From NCBI GenBank assembly GCA_032622095.1, contig CP136062.1:12737710-12801709 (forward strand): 64,000 bases of DNA. Direction: 5' to 3'. Every line of letters starts with the position of its first letter. Within the stretch, counting starts at the first letter, position 1. The DNA comes from Siphonodentalium dalli (Eukaryota; Mollusca; Scaphopoda; Gadilida; Siphonodentaliidae). Made by a program: the position numbers and the translations under genes. Under the pieces are notes generated by a model, which saw only the letters and a program-made list of their open reading frames with translations, was not told the DNA's origin and did not search any database. This document shows positions 24,601 to 39,600 of this stretch, one piece after another.

Positions 24601-27600
24601 ACCTCACATACATGTAGGATTATTGAATGATATACTCTCTTTATCTGCAGCTTTACAGAATCAGTTGGTGAAAAAGCATTCCAGATTGAAATAACAGATC
24701 AAGATGGCCGACAATTTCGAGCTGGCCGCGGAGTATTGGACCGACATGATGGCTCATATATCGCCCGATATAAGCTATATACCAGTCCCGAAAGCTTCTA
24801 TCTCATTTTCAAACATAACAACATTCATGTTGCAAAGTCACCATATTTAGTCAAAGGTACTTTTTAGTTTGTTTTGATTGAATTGAAATTATCTTGATAT
24901 CAAGTCTGGAATTTTCCTAATGAGGTCCCCAGAGGGGGATTTTAGTGATTTTACCTTCTGGTGACCTCATTCTGATTAGCTGTCAACCGCTATGAGAGAC
25001 CTGATTGAAATTCCCAGCTGAAGTACAGTAATGCTCCAAATAATCGACTCTTTAACCACAGCAGAATTATGGGTACCTTTCAGGATTTAGTCGGAAATAT
25101 ATGGCTTGTTGCCATTCATCGGAAAATTCTCACTGAGAGCTTTCCGATGAATGGCAACAAGCCATATTTCCGACTGAATCTTGAAAAGTTACCCATAATT
25201 ACACTGTAGTTAAGGAGTCAAATATTTAGGGCATTACTGTAGCAACCGAACAGAAGGGTAAAGTAAATAAAAACATGTTAATTTAAGAGTAAATTGAGAC
25301 TATGGATACTTTTCGGAAGATGAGACATAAGCACTATGAGGTCCCCGCAGAGGGTGATTTTAGCAGGGTTCGCGATGCCGATCGCCAATTTATCAAATTG
25401 CTATTAAAAAAATGAAATGGCTCCAAAAAAATCCCGATTCTCTACAAAAATTGGCACCTAGCTTTTCGGCTTTTTGCAATTGTTACCCATCAGGCATATA
25501 ATAAAGCTTGCAGTCAACTGGTCGGAAACAAAACACACATTGATATCCGGTCGCGACATAGCGTATAATAGATTCGCGGCTTATGTCAGATCAACTTATT
25601 ATATCGCTGGGGTGAATGGTTTCGAATTTCTACTCTATTGTAACACTGAGTATGGCTATTGACTACAATTTGACAAACATTAGCGCAACAAAGGGCTTCC
25701 TGAAGTCTACATTGTAAAGGAAACTGTGTATTGGTAGCAGGTGTTATATAAACTATCATTAATATGTCCAAATACAGTGGTTGATTCAATATCGACGTGT
25801 GCTACACCATTTAAACCGAGCAACATACTAGTGCCGAGGATATCCGATTGTTTACACATCATTGATAAAATAAATATATACATACAATAGGTAATTTGCT
25901 TGTTCGTTTTTTTTTTTGGAAAACCAAATTCAAAAGTGGCACCAAAAAGTATTGGTCGGAAAAAAGTGGCAACAGAAAGTATAAAGTGGCTCTAAAAATA
26001 ATGCAATTGGCAAAAGTGTTGGCCCTGGGAATTTCGGGCCAGCGCGAACCTTGGATTTTAGTGATGTGGAATAGAGTCAACAAATTTATTCTTTGGTGAC
26101 CTCATTCTGCTTAGCCGTATAAGAAATAAGACACATTATTATTACAGATGAAAATGAGTTAATAGCCTATATAAACATAATGTAACACCTGGCTGTACAA
26201 CTGCATAGAACACAGCACACAGGAATTAATCTAATTTAAATTGAAATGAATGACACAAATAAACATTATCCAGCCGTTTCTGTTGTTTGTTCATCAAACA
26301 CTGTCCAATAAGATATGACCTCATTTTATACACAAGAGACATTGGAGAGAATGGCAGGCAGACAAGCTTTATTCAATTGGCAAGGGTTATAAGATGTCTG
26401 TTCATGATTTTTGTGGACCGATTTTAACTAAATTTGATGGGTTAAGTCGGTGTACCCTGGAGGATGTTTTTCAAAATTTAAATTTAAACTTTCTGTCTGT
26501 TACTGTTTATACAAAATCCTGCACAAGATATGAAAATCCATAAGACTTGTGTCAAAAATTAAAAAACATTAATTAAAAAAATAAAATGTCAAGCCTACCT
26601 ATCGACCCTATTTTTTTCTGACATGTAACTCAAACCAGATGTTTATTTTTCCCTATGATCAATGAGTATATAACACATGAACTGAATTTTTGTGATGGTA
26701 TCCCGCACAACGACTAGCATCACCAAATTCACCCTCTGTGGGGACCTCATTCTGCTTAGGTCTCATCTTCTGAGAAGTAACCATAGTCTCAATTTACTCT
26801 CAAATTAACATGTTTTTATTTACTTTTCCCTTCTGTTCGGTTGCCACAGTAATGCCCTGAATAATCAACTCCTTAGCGAGAGCTTTCAGATGAATGGCAG
26901 CAAGCCATATTTCCGACTAAATCCTGAAAAGTTACCCATAATTCTGCTGTGGTTAAGGAGTCGATTATTTAGGGCATTACTGTAACTGCATTTTTATGTT
27001 TACCCATACCATAGTATGGTAAACATAGAGTCGTTGTCTGGATTGACCACTCGTCATTCGTCCGTCTGTCTCTGTCTGTTTGTCCGTCTGTCTGTAGACA
27101 CTTTACGAATAATGCGATAACTCAAACATTTTCTATCCGATCAGAACCAAATTTTGTATATGGGTTTCTCAGCCCAAAATACAGATCGAGTTCAAATTTG
27201 GGTTTGATTTGAGTTTTTGTTACAGAGTTATGGCCCTTTTTCGACTTAGAATTCACGCATTTTTTATCTGATTGGAACCAAATTTGGTATGTGAATATAC
27301 AGATCGAGTTCGAATATGGGTTTGATCCGATTTATTTTAAAGGAGTTATGACCCTTTTTCGAGAAAAAAAATTTAAAAAAAAAAAAGAGGGTTTTGATTC
27401 TCGGGTATAGTCGCGTCTGGAAAAAAGGCCCGCGTTAAAGCATTTTATTACTATTTTCAAATTGACCGATGCTGTCAAATGATAACATGAAAATGGGAAA
27501 CTAGAAAAGAGAAATTAGTTATGTTTCAAACATCGAATATGATAGACATACAATGGTGTATGTGTTGGTATTCAACAACAGACACTAGGCAACGATAACT

Positions 27601-30600
27601 ACCAGGTACATGTATATTGTCACCACAAGTTGCCCAAACCCCAAGTTTATTAAGTCAAATGTGTTTGCTGTAAACAATTATGTGATTTCCAATTTCGGGA
27701 ACGCAAACCAGAAAGAAATATGGTGCGTATTGGCGATGTGTATGCTGGTTTAATTTAATAGTATTTGAAGTTTTTATGGGTAGCATGTATAGTTACTATA
27801 GTAAAGATGGATAAATATTAAAGTATAGAGATAGATCGATATAAAATGTATAATCCCGATTTAAACTTTGATTGTTTTAGTTACGTTTCCGTCTTTGTTG
27901 TATTCCGTGTTTTATATACGCAGTAACAGAGAACGAGAATCGAACGGACCTCAAACAAATCTGTCCATGCGTATTCTCTTTAATTAAGTTTAAATTCACC
28001 GATGTTACTGAATATATTTGGCGACAAAATTATCCGAGAGCACCATTTTATAAGTGTGCAAATATATTTTTAATCGTTGTATTTTGGCTTGTTGGAAATA
28101 AAGCATGATCCATAACCGAAAAATCGTAATTTTATTCCCAATGATTCAGTGATTTTAGAAATTGGAGACACTCGGTAGTCTGTGTCAAGGCCGTTAATTG
28201 TGCATATATCATAGATGTACTAAACTGTGAATACTACCGAAAGGTTGTGCCTTTGAATGCAGAAAATCAAGAAACAGGTAACTGAGGTGTGGCAGATGCA
28301 AACTAAAATTAAATGCAGCAAACAGTCTATGACATTTAAATACAAAATATGAAGTGTTTTCCATGTTACTGACATTGAAAAAAATCTCCCTATTTTTCAC
28401 TAAATCTCCCTATTTCTGAGGACAAATCTCCCTATTTCCAATTATGAAAGTAAACAGGTCTGATATAAATAGATATATACTATAAAAAGGTACATACATA
28501 CATGTATATCAAATATACCAACAATATATATATGATGTATGGGTAGTATAATGTGATAATTGGTCATTCTTTATAGTGGAATACATTAGTTTACATGTAT
28601 ATCAAAACAATGTTCTCCTTAGATTTTCTTAACCTGGGAAGGTATATTAACCCATGCTAACTATGTATTATCCCCATAACAAAAATAAAAAATAAAAATA
28701 AAACCCTTGCTCCCTCATCGATTCTCAAAAAAAATTGCTTTTTTTTGGCCTTATTTTTAACTTTTATATTAAAAATAATAATAAAAAAAAATGTCATTGA
28801 CTCTTTCATTTGTTTTCATTTAGATATTGATGATGATGATACAAGTTGATAAAAAGGTTCCCAATGTGTCCCTTTAAATATTTAGTAATGAACCCATAAA
28901 TTAATAGTGTTAAGGTGCCATTACATGACCGAGCTGTTTTGCATACAGCACGGATCCCCCATTAATGTCAAGTAGCAGTTAAATAACAGAATTCCTCCTG
29001 ATATCTGATACAAAACACATGTGTAGTTCACAATATTGGAGTGTACTATATAGACTGCCACTGGGTTTTTTCGAAAATAAAAAAAATAAAAAAAACATCC
29101 GATGCTATAACCAAAGTATTTTTTGTCCGATTGTGTTCATATTTGATATGTAGGTTTATGATGACACACCCCTCACCTGCATAGTTTATGGTATTGATTG
29201 GTTGATCGATTTAGAAAATAATTAACCCTTCACACACATGCTATCCAATACAATAAGTTGAACATATTTCTTCTGATCTGCCTCATATTTCTTACCTAGG
29301 TTTTACTTAGCATGTTCTTCATCTGTATGGTTTTCAGTATTGTTTAATTAACCCTTTTCACTCTTATGTTTACTTAGAATTCACCCAAGCTGCTATGACT
29401 CAAAACGTTTTTCATCTGATCAACACCAAATTTGGTATATTAATTTATCACCTCTAAATACAGATCGAGTTTGAATATAGGTTTGATCCGATATATTTTA
29501 ACAGAGATATTGTCCTTTATAATTCAAGTAATTAATACCTCTTTGCTGCTGTGAATTTGAAGAGAACATATAACACAGACCAGGTGTGTTATTGAAATGA
29601 GTTATTTATTGCTATGGACATTAGATACTACAAGTGGTGGCTGGCAGGGTTTGTTTATCATATGTCAAACTGTGATTGATGACTCTCTGGTCCAGTTTTG
29701 TTTTCTGTGTTGGTAAGATTAACCCATACTATCCGATTTGATAACTCAAATATTTCCATTATGGTTATAGTCTTGGCATAGTTTATGATAACACACCCCC
29801 TAACCTGCAAATGAGGGTCATTTGGTTTATTTGCTTAAAAATATTAACATCCTCCACAAATCATGTTGACACAATGTGATAAGTAAATATTTTTCACAGG
29901 ATCACTATATAAAGTGTGAATTGTTGAAACTTTTGCCCTCATGAAAAGGTTGGTGTAAGGATTTATAAAAATAGCTAATCGCTATCGCATTTGGTTTATT
30001 TGCTTAAAAGTATTAACATCCTCCACCAATCCTGTTGACACAATGTGATAAGTAAATATTTTTCACAGGATCACTATTTAAAGTGTGAATTGTTGAAACT
30101 TTTGCACTCATGAAAAGGTTGGTGTAAGGATTTATAAAAATAGCTAAACGCTATCACCAAGGTATGGTTTAAACATCTGCCGATCGTGATCGGCCTCTCG
30201 TTTCTATATATTAAAATCCATATAATAAAGTCATCTATTTATGATTTTTCAATTTGTCGTACCTTTGCTTGGATCATCATGAAATTTGTCAAGGTTGTTA
30301 ATATTAAATATGCCGATGGAACATGTCATTTTTGGGTCATTCAGCCATAAAACATGTCTGGCAGCAGACTCCAGGCAGAGTTATCTCCCATTGCTCCGCT
30401 GAGATATCACTGTCATAAGGACATTTGGTAAGGATTTCTTACGTGTTCTTATGTTTTAGGATCAAAATTGTCTATGTCTGGTCTGGGTCAGTCTATATTG
30501 TTCTTATCAATACCGAAAGAATTACCATTATTGCAAACTTTTGGTGTTCAAAATAAGATAATAGGTGACTAAATATAGTTCCGACGATATGTAAAAATAG

Positions 30601-33600
30601 ATGTATCGGTCCGCAAAGTACCATCCTTGTGGCAGTGCTATATCACAGTGCTAACGTAGAGTGCGCTGCATGGAGTTTGGGCTGGCGGTAGCCATCTTAG
30701 ATTTTACTCTTAGCATGACTAAATCCTTTGGCATACCCTACAGTCCACTTCCCTCATCCGATCATCACCAAACTCCATATCGATCTACTAGATGGGAGCT
30801 GTTAACCCTTTAACCAACAGAATGGCCCTGTGCCAATGCATTCTCTTATATATGCGAGTCGACCATAGGTCGCCTCGCATATATAAGAGAATGCATTGGC
30901 TTAACACATATTAAAAATGATAAAATTGTCAAAGAATGTAGAAAAATATTATAAAAATTGTTAAAAAATGTAAGTAAAATTCTAAAATTGTTAAAGAATG
31001 TAAGAATAAATGGTAAAAAAGGATTTTTTTTAGGCCAATGCATTCTCCTATGGTCGACTCGCATATATAAGAGAATGCATTGGCACAGGGCATAACTGTA
31101 ACCATCACAATGTGGTCAATGAACCGGTTCCAATGATATCCATATTTGTATGGTGTTATTGAGACAGACCGAAGATATTTTAGGCTGTTGAAGCTTTATT
31201 TGGCCGTTTTTGGCCGTTTTGTTGGGTAAAGGGTTAACAGTTTTTGATATTCATTGGAAAACAATCAAAACATACCTGACCAGGAGACATCTTGGATTTT
31301 ATTTTATATATATTTGTTCATGTTGATAATCTACTATTACTCCTAATCACTCCATTGACTGTAACACTGGACATTATTTCCTTTCCAGGTTGAGCTACAG
31401 TGTCACTGACACTTTCATTTCTATATAAATCCTTATAATAAAGTCATCTATATATGATTCAATTTATTATCCAGGAAACATCCATCATGAAACATGTAAC
31501 TGTCCGTCATCAATGGAGGAGTGGCTTAATAACATGAAATGTCCACAGAAATACAGGCAGATAGACAACGATTTGAAATTATTCCATAATGACAAAGTTG
31601 ATTTGAAGAAAATGGGGGATGAAACTGTCAACAGATTTAATAGGAGATCCATGCATAGCTTGTGTCATTATAAAATTATTAATAATAAGGTTAGTTTAAT
31701 AGCAGATCCATCCACATGTATACATTGGAATTGTCTTATTATTCATTGGAGGGGTGTTCATGTAATAAAAGCAGGTGACAGACAGAAACACAGATACAAT
31801 TCATATAAGATCAGAATGATTAACCCTTTACCCAACAGAACGACCCTGTGCCAATGCATTCTCTTATATATGCGAGTCGACCATAGGTCGCCTCACATAT
31901 ATAAGAGAATGCATTGGCTTAACACATATTAAAAATGATAAAATTGTCGAAGAATGTAGAAAAATATTTTAAAAATTAAAAAAAATTTAAGAAAACATTC
32001 TAAAATTGTTAAAGAATGTAAGAAAAAATGGTAAAAAGTGTTAAATTTTTTTTTTTTTAGACCAATACATTCTCTTATATATGCGAGGCGACCTATGGTC
32101 GACTCGCATATATAAGAGAATGCATTGGCACAGGGCATAACTGTAACCATCACAATGTGGTCAATGAACCGGTTCCAATGATATCCATATGGTGTTATTG
32201 AGACAGACAGAAGATATTTTAGGCTGTTGAAGCTTTGTTTGGGCGTTTTTGGCCGTTTTGTTGGGTAAAGGGTTAATATTGGTAAATGTTCAGACATACA
32301 GATGTCCTGGAGGTGGTTTATATCTCAGTGAGAGCTTTCCGATGAATGGCAACAAGCCATATTTCCGACTAAATCCTGAAAAATTACCCATAATTCTGCT
32401 GTGGTTAAGGAGTCGATTATTTAGGGCATTACTGTAATCTACCCCCTTAACGAGGTTGATATGCAGTATTACCTCGATGCAATGCCGAGGTCAAGGAGTC
32501 GACCACGGTATTAAAACTGCAGAGAAAATGACTATGTTGTAAGGTGGTTGCTGAAAAAACTACCATCTTGGTTTTTCGTGGTGCCAACAGTTATTTGCCG
32601 ATAGCACAGGATAGCAGGCTAAATTATCTCAGATATGTCAGTGCGGCATCTCATAGCTGCGAGTCAGATACAGCCCTAAATAATCGACTCCTTAACCACA
32701 ACAAGTCATATTTCCGACTAAATACTGAAATATTACTCATAATCCTGCTGTGGTTAAGGAGTCGATTATTTAGGGCATTACTGTAATCTACCCCCTTAAC
32801 GAGGTTGACGTATTTTTTTACCTCGATGCAATGCCGCGGTCAGGGAGTCGACCACGGTATTAAAACTGCAGAGTAATGCTGACTACCGCCTTGTCGCTTT
32901 TGGGTACAGTACCGTGGTAGCACACTTCATGACTGAGGTTGACTTATGGTCATGAACTTCATGACCGCCATTGTCTTACAATAATAACTTCTTGTCTGCA
33001 AGAACCGACGATAGAAAACTACAGTTTTATGTGCACCTAATAAAATTTCTTTACCAGGTATATTTGGGAAAATGACCATGTTGTAAGGTGGTTGTGGAAA
33101 AAACTACCGCGGTGTACGCATGTTGGATGGTTTTTGCAAAAAGACACTCAGAATCTCACAAAATGTACAAAAAGTCACCAAGGATCTCACAAAATGTACA
33201 AAAAGTCACTCAGGATCTCATAAAATGTACAAAAAGTCAACCAGGATCTCACAAAATGTACAAAAAGTCACCAAGTTTCTCAGCAGGACCCTGGATTAAT
33301 TCCCTGATGTTTGTAAATGAACAAATAAAATTTATGTGTTTATTTATAGATCTACAGGAAGACATACGGTGAACACGTTGGTTTCAAGATGTTTTCGGAC
33401 AGTATTCTTCTTTCACTCACACGAAAGGTATGACTAACTTTTTTCACTCAACAAGAAAAGGTAGGTCTGGCTTTTTTCAGTTCACGTGAAAGGTATGCCA
33501 GACTTTTTTATGTGGTGAAAAATATGACGAGTGTCACTGAGCATCATTGCACATTATGATTTGACAACAAAAATTTGTTTGAAAATTGGCAATTTAACAC

Positions 33601-36600
33601 TGACAGTTTTCAGTTGACAAATGTCTAACCCACAGGGAGCCTCACACAGATGGAAGCACGCACCACAGAGTGTCGTCTTCTCCAGTCTATGTGGGGCTCT
33701 CTATTGGTTATTAGACATTATCTTGTGACTAAGGGTCTCTTCAGTTCATCTAATACCTTTAGTATATCATTATACGAGTCGAAACGTTATGTGACATGCG
33801 CTTATAGTCAGCAATCTGTAACGAGTCGAAACGTTATGTGACATGCGCTTAGCATGGCATGTAGTCAGCAATCTGTAACGAGTCAAAACGTTATGTGACA
33901 TGTGCTTAGCATGGTATGTAGTCAGCAATCTGTAACGAGTCAAAACGTTATGTGACATGCGCTTAGCATGGCATAGAGTCAGCAATCTTTAACGAGTCGA
34001 AACGTTATGTGATCTGTGCTTAGCATGGCATAGAGTCAGCAATCTGCAACTGATGATGATCTTATCAAAATATTTTGGCATCTTTTTAACTCATTGGGAG
34101 TAATTTAAAAATTTTTATAAATTCTACTTTTGTCATTAAATGAAATCTTGTTTTTTTGGGGTATGTTTTAAAACTGTTTTCAAAATTTCAATGAACCACT
34201 CCAGGATCCAGCTTCCACCTCAAAATTAATGTTATCAGAACAAGGATCAATTTGTTTGGGAGAAATTGGGACCTTGGTCATCATCATATGTAGCCTCAAA
34301 TCTTCTTTAATATACCTAGCAGACAACCTCCCCTTTCTTTTGACATCCATACATTTATGCACCACCTTCATTATGTGGGGAAATTATATGACGGATAGGT
34401 TTTAAGCCATTATTTCTTTCACTCTACTTATGTTGACAAACGGAAAAGCCGTAAGGTCCGTCAGCCAGTGCTCCTTTCTGACTTGTTATTGTCATTCCGG
34501 AGGGCTATGTGTGATTTTCGTTGATCCGGGCAGATGTGTCATCCTGTCAGGCATCCACTTACCTGTCTTGGTTACGCCATAAAACGTTTACTATAGCATT
34601 ATTGCCTTGGTTCCACACTTCTCATACCAGTTACATTTGCAAGCTTCACCCCTTCATATCCTTGTGCTAGTGCATTTTCTTATATATGTGAGTCTCATAT
34701 ATTCACCCTCTGGGGACCTCATTCTGCACATGTTTTGCCCTGTGCCAATGCATTCTCTTATATATGCGAATCGACAATAGGTTCTTTTTTTAACACTTTT
34801 TACCATTTTTTCTTACATTTTTTAACAATTTTTAGAATATTTTTCTACATTCTTTGACAATTTTATCATTTTTTAATGTGTTAACTCTTTCGTTGCCGAG
34901 CTAATTTTACACCTAAATTGCCAGAGAATTTATGAGAAAACTGATTTTATTGTGGAAAAGTATGATACAATAATAGTCTTCTTCTTATGAAATAATGTTT
35001 CAAATATCAAGGACATGTATGTAGGTGATTAGCCAAAGAATTGCGGGTGAATATTTTGCCGAAGAATATTCACGACAATTAAGGGGCATAACTCCTTGTC
35101 ACCCAAGGGAAATAACTCCAAATAAGGATTTTTTTGCAATAATCCAATTGAAAAATGGCCCACAACCTGCTATATTCAATATTGGTTTTCTGAGACAGTA
35201 TTCCAACGATGATGATCTGATAAATCTTTCTACTGTCTTTCTCATTTAAAAAACTTGTAAGAGTAAATTAGGGTCTAGTTCTGGTATAGCTGGACCATAT
35301 GTGAGGAGCTACACAATGCAGGAGCCGATTTAGACTTTAGTTGCGACAGTTTACTACGAAAATAGCTAGGTTTTTTAATTGAGGAAAATGGCAATTTTGA
35401 CTGTCAAAAAAACAAAACAAAAATAGTGATATATAATTAAATCTCTAACTACAAGCTTATCATCATTGTGCTATAAATAAAAAAACAAAAATGACACATA
35501 TGCATGTGGTCTAAACTGTCACGGAGGCACGCTGGGGCCTGTGGGAGTTTATAATCACGCCGTTTGTTTTAATTAATTACGTTTTTACCTTGAAAAATAG
35601 GTGATTCATTCAGCAAAAACGGCAATTTTGACTATTAAAAAAACTAATAAAACAATCTTAAGTACACATAATCTTTATTGTAATGTCAGGTTGTCATACT
35701 ATCATGTTTAAATTAGTTAATGCATTGGTAAAATGCAGATCTTTCATATAAATAATTGTCTAAACATATTTTTCTGAAATTGTCGGCCATTTTGGATTTC
35801 CGACTGCGGATCTTACATTTTATTTACAAACTAATTTCATTATTTTAATTTTCAAACGTCTTTAAAAGGATTAAAAATCAGATATATACTGCAGAATTTA
35901 ATTAGAAACAATTAAAACAATAATTTTATTAAACTTGAAAAACTTTTTTATTATTGTCATACAGTTGTGATCAAAATAATTACGGTTACAATTATGGCCG
36001 ATATTATCGGCCCTGGCAATTTACCAACCGGATATTTGGGCCGATAATATCGGCCCCTGGCAATCAAAGAGTTAAGCCAATGCATTCTCTTATATATGCG
36101 AGGCGACCTATGGTTTTTTTTCAGGTCAAGTTACCAGATGTTGAATTTTTTGTCAATCTAGGAGACTGGCCTCTTGTGAAGAAGAACGTTAACTCTAAAC
36201 CTGTGCCGATCTTTTCCTGGTGTGGATCGGAAGACACATATGATATCATAATGCCGACCTATGATATAACAGATTCAACGCTCAAAATGTTCGACAGGTA
36301 AACTATCAGGGTTGAGATCTGCACATGCTTGGATATAGTCCGTCTGACATTTGCAGAATGAGGTCCCCAGTGGGTGAATTAGTGATGCTATCCAGCATAG
36401 TGATAGTGATTATAGTGGGCTATCATCACTAAATGCAACCTGTGGGGGCCTCATTCTGTTTAGGCCTCAACTGCTATGGGAGACATGTAGGTCAGATTGA
36501 AGTTTCCCAGTTGAAGTTGGTGAAGTTCATCCATTAGTCACCTCCATTATGCATTTTATCTTCTGCAAATTAAGGGATATAGAAACTTCCCACAAGGGAA

Positions 36601-39600
36601 AAAGTAACTAAAAACAAAGTTAATTTGAGAGCATAGAAACTTCCCAGAAGATGAGGTCTAAGCAATATGAGGATGAATTTCGTGATGCTAGCTAGCCCAC
36701 TGGCATCACTAAATTCACCCTCTGGGGACCTCATTCTGCAAATGAGAGACACACTATATCCAGGCTTGGTCAGTAATGTTAGACATCCATCTAAAATCTC
36801 ACTGATAAAGTTTAATGTTTAACCCACAGGGAGCCTCACACAGATGAAGCATGCACCACAGAGTGTCGTCTGCTCCAGTCTATGTGGGGCTCTCTATGGG
36901 TTAGACACACTATATCCAGGCTTGGTCAGTAATGTTAGACATCCATCTCAAACATCAATGATAAAGTTTAATGTTTAACCCACAGGGAGCCTCACACAGA
37001 TGGAAGCATGCACTACAGAGTGTCGTCTGCTCCAGTCTATGTGGGGCTCTCTATGGGTTAGACACACTATTTTCAGGCTTGCTGATTTGTGGTAAGACCT
37101 TGCCTGAACCTTCATACATGTAGATGGGAGCTATCGAATTTGAATGATTTTCGATGAAAAACATGGCCGTCAGTAGCCATCTTGGATTTACTCTTTGCAT
37201 GACTAAATCCTTTGGCACACTCTACAGACCACATCCATCATCCGATCATCACCAAACTTCATATGGATCTTCGGGGTGACCTCTAGATGGGAGCCTCCTA
37301 TTTTGATCGAAATTTGTTTTTAAAAAACATGGCCACCAGCAGTTTAGAATCACCAGTAGATACCTGTAGAACTATCACATTTGAAAAAAATTTGATGAAA
37401 AACATGGCGCCTGGGGTGATCTCTAGATGGGAGCCTCCTATTTTGATAGAAATTCCTTGAAAAAGATGGCCACCAACATCCATCTTGGAATTTACTATTT
37501 GTATGACCAAATCCAGACCACATCTCTCACCCGATCATCACCAAACGTCATATGGATTTTCAGGGTCACCTCTGACCTCTAGTTTACTTTCCTTCTTCTT
37601 TTCATTCTATTCATTGCTTAGCGAAAAATTAACTCCTTCCAAAGTTGAGCTACAGTGTCATTGAAACTTTCATTAACACTTTTATGACAGAGTGGGAGAA
37701 TCAATTTAGTAAAGAATGGGTTAAAGAACTGTCTGTCGTCTGGTTTTATTACCCGAACAACCCTACGAATGAATAATAGACAGTTCCAATGTATACTATA
37801 CAATGTATAGACTGAGTAGGAGAATCCATTTAATAGCAACCACCAAGGGTGCTTATACCAGGTGAATGATGTCATAGCAACCACCAAGGGTGCTTATAAC
37901 AGGTGAATGATGTCATAGCAACCACCAAGGGTGCTTATACCAGGTGAATGGCGTCATAGCAACCACCAAGGGTGCTTATACCAGGTGAATGACGTCATAG
38001 CAACCACCAAGGGTGCTTATACCTAAGGCAGGTGAATGACGTAGCATCCACCAATAGTGCTTATACCAGATGAATGACGTCATAGCAACCACCACGGGTG
38101 CTTATACCAGGTGAATGACATAGCAACCACCAAGGGTGCTTAAACCAGGTGAATGACATCATAGCAACCACCAAGGGTGCTTATACCTAAGGCAGGTGAA
38201 TGATGTCATAGCAACCACCAAGGGTGCTTATACCTAAGGCAGGTGAATGACATCATAGCAACCACCAAGGGTGCTTATACCAGGTGAATGACGTCTCCGT
38301 TGTGATCACTGCGTGATGTTACATAAATTATTCTTAGTGCTATGTCGCCGATAAAAGGCAAATTTGAGGCACAGCATGTGTGGTTGCTCCACTACGTGTC
38401 ACGTACGATTCATAATATTTCAGGGTGATGTTGGATACTATTACAGTACAGGGAAATTCTGGCCCGTCCTGGCAGAACAAGACACCTAAAGCACTGTGGA
38501 GAGGCCGCGATAGTAGACAGGAGCGACTCGATTTAGTCATCATGTCCCGGAGACACCCCGAACTCATAGATGCTGCTCTTACACATATGTTCTTCTTTAA
38601 GAAAGACCCTGAAAAATATGGGGAGCTCCAAAAATCTATATCATTTTTCGATTTCTTTAAAGTAAGTTCACTTTAAAACCAATGCAGCAGCGGGATTCAA
38701 ATGCATGACGATGTTACGAGTCAAGAGCCCTAATCACCCCACGTCATTTGCAGAATTAGGTCCCCAGAGGGTGAATTTAGTGACACTATCCCGCATAGTG
38801 GGCTAGCATCACTAAATTCACCCTCTGGAGACCTCATTCTGCTTAGGCCCTCAACTGCTATGGTAGATCTAGGATCTAGTTCCCCATTTTAAGTTGGTGA
38901 TGATCACCCATTGGGCACCTCGATTATGGATTTTACCTTCTGCAAATTAGGGGATATAGAAACTTCCCAGATGGGAAAACGTAACTAAAAACAATGTTAA
39001 TTTGATACTATAGATACTTCCCAGAAGATGAGGCCTAAGCAGAATGAGGTTTCCAGAGGGTGAATTTAGGTATGCTAGCCCGCTGTGCGGGATAGCATCA
39101 CTAAATTCACCCTCTGGGGACCTGCAAATGACAGACACGCTATTTGCTGGCTTGACCACTACTACAGATCTTAGCTTCCCTCACAAGAAAGACCTAAAAA
39201 AATAAGGAGATCCTTAGAAATAATGTTTCCTTTAAAGGGATACTGTTCCCAAATGTTGTTGTTGGCTTCTATAGCAGGGTTTCCGCCAGGCCGGCTGCGG
39301 GTCCGTCCTACGGACCCATTCCCCTCGCAGATGATCTGTTTGATTCATACATGTACCAAAAGTCAGTAGCAATATGTCATAAAAAATCCGGCTGCAACGG
39401 GAGTTCGGGGGCTTAAACAGAATACTGGTGAAAAAGCGGGTCAATTGAGCACAGTGTGTTACCGGTACAGCGTAACCCTTTGAAATCAAAGCGCCAAAAC
39501 TACAACGTAATGTTTGGTGTGCATTGAAATAGCGACGTTATATACAGCGTAATAAATGTCGCGGTAACATCAAAGAATGTTGGACTGGTGAGTATGGATA

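Noticed and set aside
24657-24658. AG at 24657-24658 as the exon 2 acceptor
   Set aside because: It would be out of phase with exon 1 and lose the FTE residues. The upstream ctgcag at 24650 keeps frame.
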